NCBI RefSeq assembly: GCF_000725285.1
Contig: NZ_CP007161.1
Location: 2,518,213 to 2,582,212, forward strand
DNA from: Virgibacillus sp. SK37
GTDB lineage: Bacteria > Bacillota > Bacilli > Bacillales > Amphibacillaceae
DNA length: 64,000 nucleotides
Reading direction: 5' to 3'
The position numbers and the translations under genes were made by a program. The notes beneath the pieces were generated by a model. The model had not been told where the DNA came from and ran no database searches. It saw only the letters and a program-made list of their open reading frames with translations. Positions 57,993-64,000 of the stretch are shown piece after piece; within the stretch, counting starts at the first letter, position 1; every line of letters begins with the position of its first letter.

Positions 57993-58114
57993 TCTCTCCC
58001 TTTTCTATCTGGCAATCAATTTATTGATAGTTTACCATTTTCCATACACATTTTTACAAAAAAATTATTTTGCCTTATACTTATTTTAATTAATCGGACA
58101 GTAAAGGAGTAACT

Positions 58115-58639
58115 ATGGATAACAATACTAGTATTATTTTAATTGGATTTATGGGCAGTGGAAAAACAACGATTGGGCAAGAGCTTGCAAATCTTATGGA
58201 CCGTGAATTCATTGATCTTGATAAGGAAATAGAAAGAAAATATAACTTAAAAACGACTGAGATTTTTGAGAAATATGGAGAAACGGTATTTCGTCAAGAA
58301 GAAAAGAGAATGGTCATTCACTTTGCAAAACAGAAAAATAAAGTGATTTCTCTAGGAGGGGGAGCCTTTCTGCAAAATGAAGTTAGAGATTTTTGTCTAG
58401 AAAACGGTATCGTTATTTATTTGGAAATTGAATGGGAAGCATGGTTGCAAAGATTGGATGAACTAATTTCTGACAGGCCTTTACTACAAGGAAAAAGTAT
58501 AAACGAAATTAAACAGTTATTTGATACACGTAGAGAAATTTATGAAAGAAATCACATTAGAATTATAACGGATCACCAGACAGTAGCCGAGACTGCTCTA
58601 CAAATTAAAAAGGAAACAGAGGATATAGCTACTCAATAA
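58115..58639 (+). CDS. aroK: Shikimate kinase
   Basis: Phosphorylates shikimate. 174 residues: Walker A GFMGSGKTT at 11-19, shikimate-binding DLDKEIERK near 35, Arg in GETVFRQEEKRM near 58, Gly-rich SLGGGAF near 79 and lid Arg in ISDRPLLQG near 119. It faces away from aroD, giving two shikimate-pathway genes from one 120-bp divergent region. No clear terminator; the 52-bp repeat array follows. Confidence 0.95.
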   Translation: MDNNTSIILIGFMGSGKTTIGQELANLMDREFIDLDKEIERKYNLKTTEIFEKYGETVFRQEEKRMVIHFAKQKNKVISLGGGAFLQNEVRDFCLENGIVIYLEIEWEAWLQRLDELISDRPLLQGKSINEIKQLFDTRREIYERNHIRIITDHQTVAETALQIKKETEDIATQ

Positions 58640-58712
58640 AATTTTGGAAGAATCTTCGCATCTTTATGTAACTCTTTATTCATCTATTTACGGATCATTG
58701 TTATTAAGGTTA

Positions 58713-58911
58713 ATGATAGACATTAAGCGGCTGTTTCCTTGTCGCAATGTCCGTCATAGAGGCGATGATAGACATTAAGTGCCGGTTTCCTTGTCGCAAT
58801 GTCCGTCATAGAGATGATGATAGACATTAAGTGCCGGTTTCCTTGTCGCAATGTCCGTCATAGAGGTGATGATAGACATTGAGCTACCTTTTCATCCTAC
58901 CAATGTCTTTC
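58713..58911. repeat. 52-bp tandem repeat array, four hairpin-forming units
   Basis: GATAGACATT recurs at 58715, 58767, 58819 and 58871, exactly 52 bp apart. Units 2 and 3 are nearly identical; unit 4 has a different loop. In each, TGATAGACATT can pair with AATGTCCGTCA (unit 4: AATGTCTTTCA), so arms are kept while the loop varies. Non-coding, between aroK and tRNA-Arg. Confidence 0.9.
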
Positions 58912-58977
58912 AACATATTGATAGCCTATAATAAGCGGCTATTTTATAAGAACTTACACACAAAAGCACATACAACA

Positions 58978-59015
58978 AAAAATCAGGCCCCCTTAAACTT
59001 AAGGGGCCTGATTTT
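58978..59015 (-). terminator. Terminator after tRNA-Arg
   Basis: Long stem AAATCAGGCCCC(CTTAA)/(TTAAG)GGGCCTGATTT, T-run on the minus strand, directly 3' of the tRNA. Confidence 0.92.
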
Positions 59016-59021
59016 ATATAG

Positions 59022-59095
59022 CGCGCCCAGAGGGATTCGAACCCCCGACACTTGGTACCGGAAACCAAAGCTCTATCCAACTGAGCTATGGGCGC
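59022..59095 (-). tRNA. tRNA-Arg (anticodon CCG)
   Basis: 74-nt cloverleaf: acceptor GCGCCCA/TGGGCGC, D-arm GCTCAGTTGGATAGAGC, anticodon stem TTGGT/ACCAA with loop TTCCGGT (anticodon CCG, reads CGG), T-arm GGGGGTTCGAATCCC, discriminator G. CCA is not encoded. Stands alone with its own terminator. CGG is a rare Arg codon in such AT-rich genomes. Confidence 0.95.
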
Positions 59096-59240
59096 ATAGG
59101 ACTATTTTTATTTGACACAATGGATATTATAACGCTTCCTGAATTGTTATACAAGTGTTTTAACAAAAAAGATGTTTATTTTATATTTATCTGGGAAAGC
59201 TTGAAAGTAGTTTTAAGGAGAAAATTGTAGAGCGTTTTTG

Positions 59241-59270
59241 TTTGACCTTCACTGACCTATTGGTTATGAT
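59241..59270 (+). promoter_or_regulatory. clpP promoter with CtsR-like operator
   Basis: TTGACC (59242), 17 bp, TATGAT (59265). TTTGACCTTCACTGACC (59241-59257) resembles the CtsR heptad repeat (RGTCAAANNNRGTCAAA reversed, second half with two differences) and covers the -35. Confidence 0.75.
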
Positions 59271-59307
59271 AAACATAGAACGTATTGATAAAGGAGGAAA
59301 TAGATTT

Positions 59308-59898
59308 ATGAACTTAATTCCTACAGTTATTGAACAGACAAACCGCGGTGAACGCGCATATGACATTTATTCACGTTTATTGAAAGACCGTATTATTATG
59401 CTTGGTAGTGCCATTGATGATAACGTGGCCAACTCCATTGTTGCCCAATTACTTTTCTTGGAAGCAGAAGATCCGGATAAGGATATCTCCTTATACATCA
59501 ACTCTCCAGGTGGATCTATCACTGCAGGTATGGCAATTTTCGATACCATGCAATTTATTAAACCGAATGTTTCCACCATCTGTACAGGTATGGCTGCATC
59601 TATGGGTGCCTTTTTACTTGCTGCTGGTGAGAAGGGAAAACGCTATGCATTACCAAATAGTGAAGTTATGATTCACCAACCTTTAGGTGGGACACAAGGA
59701 CAAGCAACAGATATCGAGATCCATGCTAAACGTATTATTCAGATGCGCGAAAAGATTAACGAGATCTTATCAGAACGCACCGGCCAACCTATTGAAGTAA
59801 TTGAACGTGACACAGACCGTGATAACTTCATGACAGCTGAAAAATCAGTTGATTATGGCCTGATTGACAAAATTTTAACAAGAAATTCCGATAAGTAA
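59308..59898 (+). CDS. clpP: ATP-dependent Clp protease proteolytic subunit
   Basis: Serine protease chamber partnering ClpX/ClpC; degrades tmRNA-tagged and heat-damaged proteins. 196 residues with [33 protein letters not shown], catalytic Ser in [11 protein letters not shown] (near 98), His in [15 protein letters not shown] (near 123) and Asp in RDTDRDNFM (near 172). ATG 59308 follows AAAGGAGG; the longer frame to 59242 runs into the promoter. Single gene under CtsR-like control. Confidence 0.98.
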   Translation: MNLIPTVIEQTNRGERAYDIYSRLLKDRIIMLGSAIDDNVANSIVAQLLFLEAEDPDKDISLYINSPGGSITAGMAIFDTMQFIKPNVSTICTGMAASMGAFLLAAGEKGKRYALPNSEVMIHQPLGGTQGQATDIEIHAKRIIQMREKINEILSERTGQPIEVIERDTDRDNFMTAEKSVDYGLIDKILTRNSDK

Positions 59899-59905
59899 AA
59901 AAGAC

Positions 59906-59938
59906 ACTGCCACCGGGAAATCAATCCCAGGTGGCAGT
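59906..59938. terminator. Terminator between convergent clpP and crh
   Basis: ACTGCCACC pairs with GGTGGCAGT, inner GGGA/TCCC, T-run strongest on the minus strand (crh side). Confidence 0.88.
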
Positions 59939-59940
59939 TC

Positions 59941-60195
59941 TTATATATTTGAAACAAATGAGATTAAATGTTGTATGGCCTCTTCTTCGTCAATACCGTC
60001 AGCAATCAATGTAATACTTTCTCCATTTGTAATTGCCAGACTCATTAACCCCATAATACTTTTTGCATTCACTTTTTTCCCATCTTTTTCAAGAAACAGA
60101 TTTGCCGAATAACGGTTTGCCTCTTGAACAAACTGTGCTGCTGGTCTTGCTTGTAAACCTGTTTCCAATTGAACATTGACGGATTTTTCCACCAA
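59941..60195 (-). CDS. crh: Catabolite-repression HPr-like protein Crh
   Basis: HPr paralogue that, when phosphorylated on Ser46, helps CcpA and also regulates GlmR/MgsA; it takes no part in sugar transport. Identified as Crh, not HPr, because the catalytic His15 is replaced by Gln (TGLQARPAAQF) while the Ser46 region AKSIMGLMSLA is kept. A start at TTG 60195 with GGGGAGG 9 nt upstream puts that Gln at residue 15 and gives 84 residues; ATG 60204 directly abuts the RBS and is less likely. Last gene of the yvcI-rapZ-glmR-whiA-crh cluster. Confidence 0.93.
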   Translation of the reverse strand: MVEKSVNVQLETGLQARPAAQFVQEANRYSANLFLEKDGKKVNAKSIMGLMSLAITNGESITLIADGIDEEEAIQHLISFVSNI

Positions 60196-60219
60196 ATTAC
60201 TCATCCTCCCCATTTTTCA

Positions 60220-60233
60220 CGTAAGCGCTGTCA
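60220..60233. promoter_or_regulatory. Candidate cre site before crh
   Basis: CGTAAGCGCTGTCA has one mismatch to the CcpA site TGTAANCGNTNNCA. Lies 24 bp upstream of the crh start. Binding would let CcpA-Crh act on its own cofactor gene (inference). Confidence 0.5.
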
Positions 60234-60247
60234 CAGTAGATTATTAG

Positions 60248-60284
60248 AGGATCGGCAGTAGTACATATATCTTCTGCCGATCCT
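60248..60284. other. Hairpin in the whiA-crh intergenic region
   Basis: AGGATCGGCAG pairs with CTGCCGATCCT around a 15-nt AT-rich loop. No T-run follows on the minus strand, so it is not a standard terminator; it may mark mRNA processing or partial attenuation between whiA and crh. Confidence 0.6.
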
Positions 60285-60361
60285 TATCGCAAAATACTAT
60301 TTTTCTTTTTATATAAATTATCCGTATTATATCATGAATGGTCTACAAAATAAATAAAATA

Positions 60362-61312
60362 TTACTTTTCCATTATTGCTTCTCCACGCTTAATCTTTTC
60401 GGCAAATTCATCTATTTTTTTTAGTCTATGGTTTACACCTGATTTTGAAATTTTACCACTTGAGACTAACTCTCCCAGCTCTTTCAGAGATACATCTTGA
60501 TGCTGGACACGTAGAATAGCAATTTCCCGGAGTTTTTCTGGTAATTGATCAAGCCCAACCGTTTTATCAATTAGGTTGATATTCTCAATTTGTCGAAACG
60601 CTGCACCAATTGTTTTATTTAAATTTGCAGTTTCACAATTCACTAATCTATTCACTGAATTTCGCATGTCACGAACAATCCGAACATCCTCAAATTTAAA
60701 CAATGCATTATGTGCGCCAATAATGCTTAGAAACTCAGTGATTTTTTCTGCTTCTTTCATATACACAATAAAGCCATTCTTTCTCTCCAGCTTCCTGGCA
60801 TGTAGTCCAAAATCGTTTAGTAAATCGCATAAAGCATCATTGTGCTCCTGGTAATAATTTGCTATTTCCAAATGATAGGAAGAGGTCTCCGGATTATTAA
60901 TGGAGCCACCTGCAAGAAATACTCCACGAAGATATGCACGCCTACAGCAAGCCTCTTTCAAATACTTTGGTGATATGGTACGGACAAATGTGTGGGTGCC
61001 TTGCAAAATGTCTAAATCAGCTAATAAACTACTTACATCTTCCTTTAATCTCACAATATATACATTATTTTTTTTCAGCTTCATTTTCTTTCGTACAAGT
61101 AACTCTACCGGAATCGTATAAATCGACTTAATCAAGGAATATATTCTTCGCGCAATTGCTGCATTTTCTGTTTGAATGTCGAGAACGTAACGTTGCTTCG
61201 ATAATGAGAGTGCTCCATTCATACGAATTAGAGCTGAGAGCTCCGCATGCCTGCAGCATTCCTCAACTTCAATTGATGTTAACTCTTTTTTTATTTCTGA
61301 TGCAAAAGACAT
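60362..61312 (-). CDS. whiA: WhiA, conserved DNA-binding protein
   Basis: Sporulation/cell-division-linked DNA-binding protein built from an N-terminal LAGLIDADG-type domain ([25 protein letters not shown]) and a C-terminal helix-turn-helix ([25 protein letters not shown]). In Bacillus it affects chromosome segregation and division. ATG 61312 after GGGGGGAT gives 316 residues; the frame to 61330 lacks an RBS. 29 bp downstream of glmR. Confidence 0.96.
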   Translation of the reverse strand: MSFASEIKKELTSIEVEECCRHAELSALIRMNGALSLSKQRYVLDIQTENAAIARRIYSLIKSIYTIPVELLVRKKMKLKKNNVYIVRLKEDVSSLLADLDILQGTHTFVRTISPKYLKEACCRRAYLRGVFLAGGSINNPETSSYHLEIANYYQEHNDALCDLLNDFGLHARKLERKNGFIVYMKEAEKITEFLSIIGAHNALFKFEDVRIVRDMRNSVNRLVNCETANLNKTIGAAFRQIENINLIDKTVGLDQLPEKLREIAILRVQHQDVSLKELGELVSSGKISKSGVNHRLKKIDEFAEKIKRGEAIMEK

Positions 61313-61341
61313 AATATCCCCCCTTAACAAATCCCTGTAAT

Positions 61342-62301
61342 TTATTTATCTATAATGGAATACAGGAGTTTGGCTACTTTATCATTATCATGACGTAGTG
61401 TAGATTGGGAATGATCAATAATATCCCCTTCAATGATTTGCAAACCCATTTCCAATAGTCTTTCTATATCGTATACAACCGGTTCTGCATTTTCCTCCGC
61501 ATATACGGCCCGCACTGCTTTCTTTATAGGTTCATTATGTACCACAATAGAATCGATCGTGCCTTTGCCAATATGGTCAAAAATTGCCTGTACATGATCA
61601 GATGCCGTATATCCAGTAGTCTCTCCAGCTTGGGTCATAACATTACATACATACACTACTTTTGCTTTTGCATGTTGTATAGCATCAGCCACACCCGGCA
61701 TAATAATTGTAGGCATAATACTTGTATACAAGCTCCCGGGCGCTATTACAATTAAATCAGCCCTTTCCAACGCACGAATAGCATTAGGTAAAGGTTCTAC
61801 AGGTTGAGGGCTAAGAAACACCCTTTCAATATGTTTATTAGACAATGGTATATTTGATTCACCCGATATGACAGTCCCGTCTGTCATCCTTGCATGTAAA
61901 GACATATTGTCATTAGATATTGGGTATATTTTACCTTTTACATTTAATACTCTGGAGATTTCTTTAATCCCTTTATTAAAATTTCCAGTTATTGTTGCCA
62001 TTGCCGCAAGCAATAAATTACCAAGCGAATGACCTGATAAGCCATTCCCTACATTAAAACGGTGTTGGAATAATTCCAGTAACATCGGTTCAGCGTCAGA
62101 CAAGGCAGCAATGACATTACGAATATCACCTGGAGCCGGGATTGCCATCTCATTTCTTATTCTCCCTGTACTTCCACCATCATCAGCCACAGTAACAAGT
62201 GAGGTCAGTTGAATGGGCAGATTTTTCAAACCTCTGAGTAGTACAGGCATGCCTGTACCTCCCCCAACTACGACTACTTGAGGCTGCTTATTTTCTGTCA
62301 T
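61342..62301 (-). CDS. glmR: Gluconeogenesis factor GlmR (YvcK)
   Basis: CofD-like UDP-GlcNAc-binding protein that steers carbon to cell-wall precursors during growth on non-glycolytic carbon. 319 residues with [20 protein letters not shown] at the N-terminus, [40 protein letters not shown] and [19 protein letters not shown] 62301 follows AGAAAGGGACG and starts one base after the rapZ stop. Works with RapZ and Crh, its neighbours. Confidence 0.95.
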   Translation of the reverse strand: MTENKQPQVVVVGGGTGMPVLLRGLKNLPIQLTSLVTVADDGGSTGRIRNEMAIPAPGDIRNVIAALSDAEPMLLELFQHRFNVGNGLSGHSLGNLLLAAMATITGNFNKGIKEISRVLNVKGKIYPISNDNMSLHARMTDGTVISGESNIPLSNKHIERVFLSPQPVEPLPNAIRALERADLIVIAPGSLYTSIMPTIIMPGVADAIQHAKAKVVYVCNVMTQAGETTGYTASDHVQAIFDHIGKGTIDSIVVHNEPIKKAVRAVYAEENAEPVVYDIERLLEMGLQIIEGDIIDHSQSTLRHDNDKVAKLLYSIIDK

Positions 62302-62302
62302 A

Positions 62303-63187
62303 TTAACGTCCCTTTCTTTTGGCAATGTCACGGTGACTGACATGCGTAATATAATTTGATGAGAGCTCTTTTGCAAAAAACTCAGTAAGCGCTACTGAAC
62401 GATGTTGTCCGCCAGTACATCCTATTGCTACAACTAGTTGGGATTTACCCTCTTTTTTATATTGTGGGAGCATGAATTGTAACAGATCTAAAACCTTCTC
62501 TTTGAATTTCTGTGTATCCGACCATTTAAATACATAAGATGAAACATCTTCATCCAACCCAGTTAGTGGTCGCATTTGCTCTACATAATGTGGATTCGGG
62601 AGGAATCGAACATCAAAAACTAAATCAGCATCAATAGGCAATCCATATTTGAATCCAAATGAAACGCAATGGACTGAGAAGGTTTCTTGCTTTTCCTCCG
62701 TATAATTTTCTAAAATTATTTCTCTTAATTCTTTTGGCTTCAAATTTGTTGTATCTATAATTCGTTGTGCTCTCCCTCTTAGCTCATCAAGCATTTTCCG
62801 TTCCTGTTTAATCCCATTTAAAGGAAGGCCCTCTACTGCCAAAGGGTGAGCCCTTCGTGTTTCCTTGTATCTACTTACCAGTTTCTCATTTTTTGCATCA
62901 AGAAATAGAATTTGCTCCTCTAACCAATCTTCCTTCGCAAGGCCATCCAATGCTTCAAAGAGAGAGTCAAAAAACTCACGGCCCCGTAAATCCATTACCA
63001 GAGCAACTTTTCTTATATTATTAGTTGAGTCCTTCATTAACTCCAAAAATTTAGGTAAAAGCGTTGGAGGCAAATTGTCCACGCAATAATAACCCAAATC
63101 CTCAAAACTTTGAACAGCAACTGTCTTTCCCGCACCGGACATTCCAGTAATAATAACTAATTTAGTTTCTTGTTCTCCGTTTCTCAT
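62303..63187 (-). CDS. rapZ: RapZ (YvcJ) nucleotide-binding protein
   Basis: P-loop protein binding UDP-GlcNAc-related signals and, in some species, small RNAs. 294 residues: Walker A GMSGAGKT near residue 15, [23 protein letters not shown] near 64, and a C-terminal domain with [26 protein letters not shown] and [14 protein letters not shown]. Couples to glmR by near-overlap. Confidence 0.96.
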   Translation of the reverse strand: MRNGEQETKLVIITGMSGAGKTVAVQSFEDLGYYCVDNLPPTLLPKFLELMKDSTNNIRKVALVMDLRGREFFDSLFEALDGLAKEDWLEEQILFLDAKNEKLVSRYKETRRAHPLAVEGLPLNGIKQERKMLDELRGRAQRIIDTTNLKPKELREIILENYTEEKQETFSVHCVSFGFKYGLPIDADLVFDVRFLPNPHYVEQMRPLTGLDEDVSSYVFKWSDTQKFKEKVLDLLQFMLPQYKKEGKSQLVVAIGCTGGQHRSVALTEFFAKELSSNYITHVSHRDIAKRKGR

Positions 63188-63215
63188 CTATATCTCCCCT
63201 TTAGATATGTTGCAA

Positions 63216-63680
63216 TTAATTAACTATGGGATCCAACCGTAAATTAATCAGTTCATAATCCTCTGAATAGGAAAAAGAACCATATAACATGGAGGACGAA
63301 TTTAAAACATGTTGAAAGATTTTACGGTCTCCTTCAGCCATTGGCAGATATTTCACTTTTTCTGCAGGAACCCATTCCAATTCACCTTCTCTACAGAATT
63401 CTATTAAGTTTCCTTCATATTTCTCACATACGAAAGTAAACATCATCCATTCCTGCACCACTTTTTCGCCTTTATGAATCGTAAAAGTGAAACTTCCCAT
63501 TAATTGAGGATCTATAAGAGTAAGTGCTGTCTCTTCCTGATATTCACGGGTAACAGATTCTTTGATCGATTCACCAAGCTCCATTTTTCCGCCAGGTATG
63601 GCGTACCAGCCGCGTCTCGGCTTTTTCATTAATAATATGTGGTTATTATCTATTAATATACAGTTCGTTACTCGCTGCAT
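63216..63680 (-). CDS. yvcI: NUDIX hydrolase YvcI
   Basis: Hydrolyses nucleoside diphosphate derivatives. The Nudix box spans about residues 31-53, with GGKMELGES, then REYQEET carrying the metal-binding Glu residues. ATG 63680 with GAGGTG upstream is preferred to the GTG at 63689, giving 154 residues. Heads the yvcI-rapZ-glmR-whiA-crh cluster, 28 bp before rapZ; in B. subtilis trxB lies further upstream. Confidence 0.9.
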   Translation of the reverse strand: MQRVTNCILIDNNHILLMKKPRRGWYAIPGGKMELGESIKESVTREYQEETALTLIDPQLMGSFTFTIHKGEKVVQEWMMFTFVCEKYEGNLIEFCREGELEWVPAEKVKYLPMAEGDRKIFQHVLNSSSMLYGSFSYSEDYELINLRLDPIVN

Positions 63681-63910
63681 TTCAATCACCTCAAACTTTC
63701 TGGAGGACTTAATACGCTACTACCATTATACTAGGAAAAATAAAATCAACAAGAACTAGTTACTTCAAAAACAAATCACTAAACATACTTAGCAGCATTT
63801 AAGAATAAATTAAATTTAACCAGGCTAGCGGAATTGCCTTGGGATCTTAATAACTATTGGAAATTCTAACAAAACGACATGATCAGACAAGCCCTCTTTC
63901 TGTACACAAA

Positions 63911-63940
63911 AAAAGACACAGGTGATTAACACCTGTGCAA
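63911..63940 (-). terminator. Terminator of a minus-strand gene outside the window
   Basis: CACAGGTG-ATTAA-CACCTGTG with a T-run on the minus strand. By gene order it may end trxB, which would lie beyond base 64000. The remaining sequence (63690-63910, 63941-64000) has no recognisable gene. Confidence 0.78.
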
Positions 63941-64000
63941 GAAACTAATTTATCTATTAAAAGGGGGTCAATTAGTTATTTATATTGTACCCCATAAATA

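Noticed and set aside
58713-58911. Possible CRISPR array
   Set aside because: Units are contiguous 52-bp copies with no unique spacers, and no cas genes are in the window.
58879-59115. Plus-strand open frame across the tRNA-Arg gene and terminator
   Set aside because: Covers a clear tRNA on the other strand and a terminator; not a real protein gene.
59941-60195. HPr (ptsH) assignment for the small PTS-like protein
   Set aside because: Catalytic His15 is Gln while the Ser46 region is kept, and its place next to whiA is that of Crh.

Overview
The window is a chromosomal segment from a low-GC, endospore-forming, probably halotolerant member of the Bacillaceae, of the Oceanobacillus/Virgibacillus type. 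The main reasons are Bacillus-type gene order (yvcI-rapZ-glmR-whiA-crh; cggR-gap-pgk-tpiA-gpmI-eno; secG-est-rnr-smpB-ssrA; liaIH-liaFSR), CcpA/Crh-type carbon control, a CotY/CotZ-type spore coat gene, a betaine transporter, and AT-rich codon use. The species cannot be fixed from sequence alone. No prophage, insertion sequence or CRISPR array is visible.

Layout. 1-3.8 kb: end of a proline dehydrogenase gene, then the copper-efflux set copZ-copA-csoR with a CsoR-type operator inside the csoR promoter. 3.8-7.7 kb: Zur-controlled zinc uptake operon znuA-znuC-znuB-zur, carrying a two-gene fluoride channel (crcB pair) at its end. 7.7-16.5 kb: a baeRF-like protein, a BCCT betaine transporter, a CwlO-type cell-wall hydrolase, the glyoxylate shunt (aceB-aceA) with a tiny zinc-ribbon gene upstream, and an ArAE-family membrane protein. 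16.6-20.2 kb: cell-envelope stress operon liaI-liaH-liaF-liaS-liaR. 20.2-25.8 kb: a repeat-rich gap, an MFS transporter behind a pyr-type (PyrR) attenuator, a flavin monooxygenase, a DUF1836 regulator, a hemolysin III-family protein and an M42 peptidase.

25.9-33.7 kb: the trans-translation and RNA-quality block (ssrA, smpB, rnr, est, secG). An Mn-type ABC transporter operon sits between smpB and rnr, and the tmRNA gene is split in its T-loop by a 273-nt group I intron. 33.8-38.2 kb: alpha/beta hydrolase, a lone ptsI, nitroreductase, nucleoside hydrolase. 38.3-45.6 kb: the lower-glycolysis cluster under CggR. 45.6-48.6 kb: glutaredoxin-like protein, an RNase H-like protein, acetate symporter with its DUF485 partner. 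48.7-55.1 kb: ketone-body (3-hydroxybutyrate/acetoacetate) catabolic operon behind a sigma-54 promoter, with three matching 16-bp dyads upstream and the gene for its likely sigma-54 activator next door. 55.2-57.2 kb: spore-surface genes. 57.2-64 kb: aroD, aroK, a 52-bp tandem repeat, tRNA-Arg(CCG), clpP with a CtsR-like box, and the crh-whiA-glmR-rapZ-yvcI cluster.

How the genes work together. Much of the window handles metals (Cu export; Zn import; Mn import) and carbon switching (glycolysis with CggR, PTS enzyme I and Crh; gluconeogenesis factor GlmR; glyoxylate shunt, acetate uptake and ketone-body use for growth on C2/C4 compounds). The strongest unusual signals are the tmRNA group I intron, the PyrR-type leader on an MFS gene, the sigma-54 enhancer array, and the noncoding repeat families.
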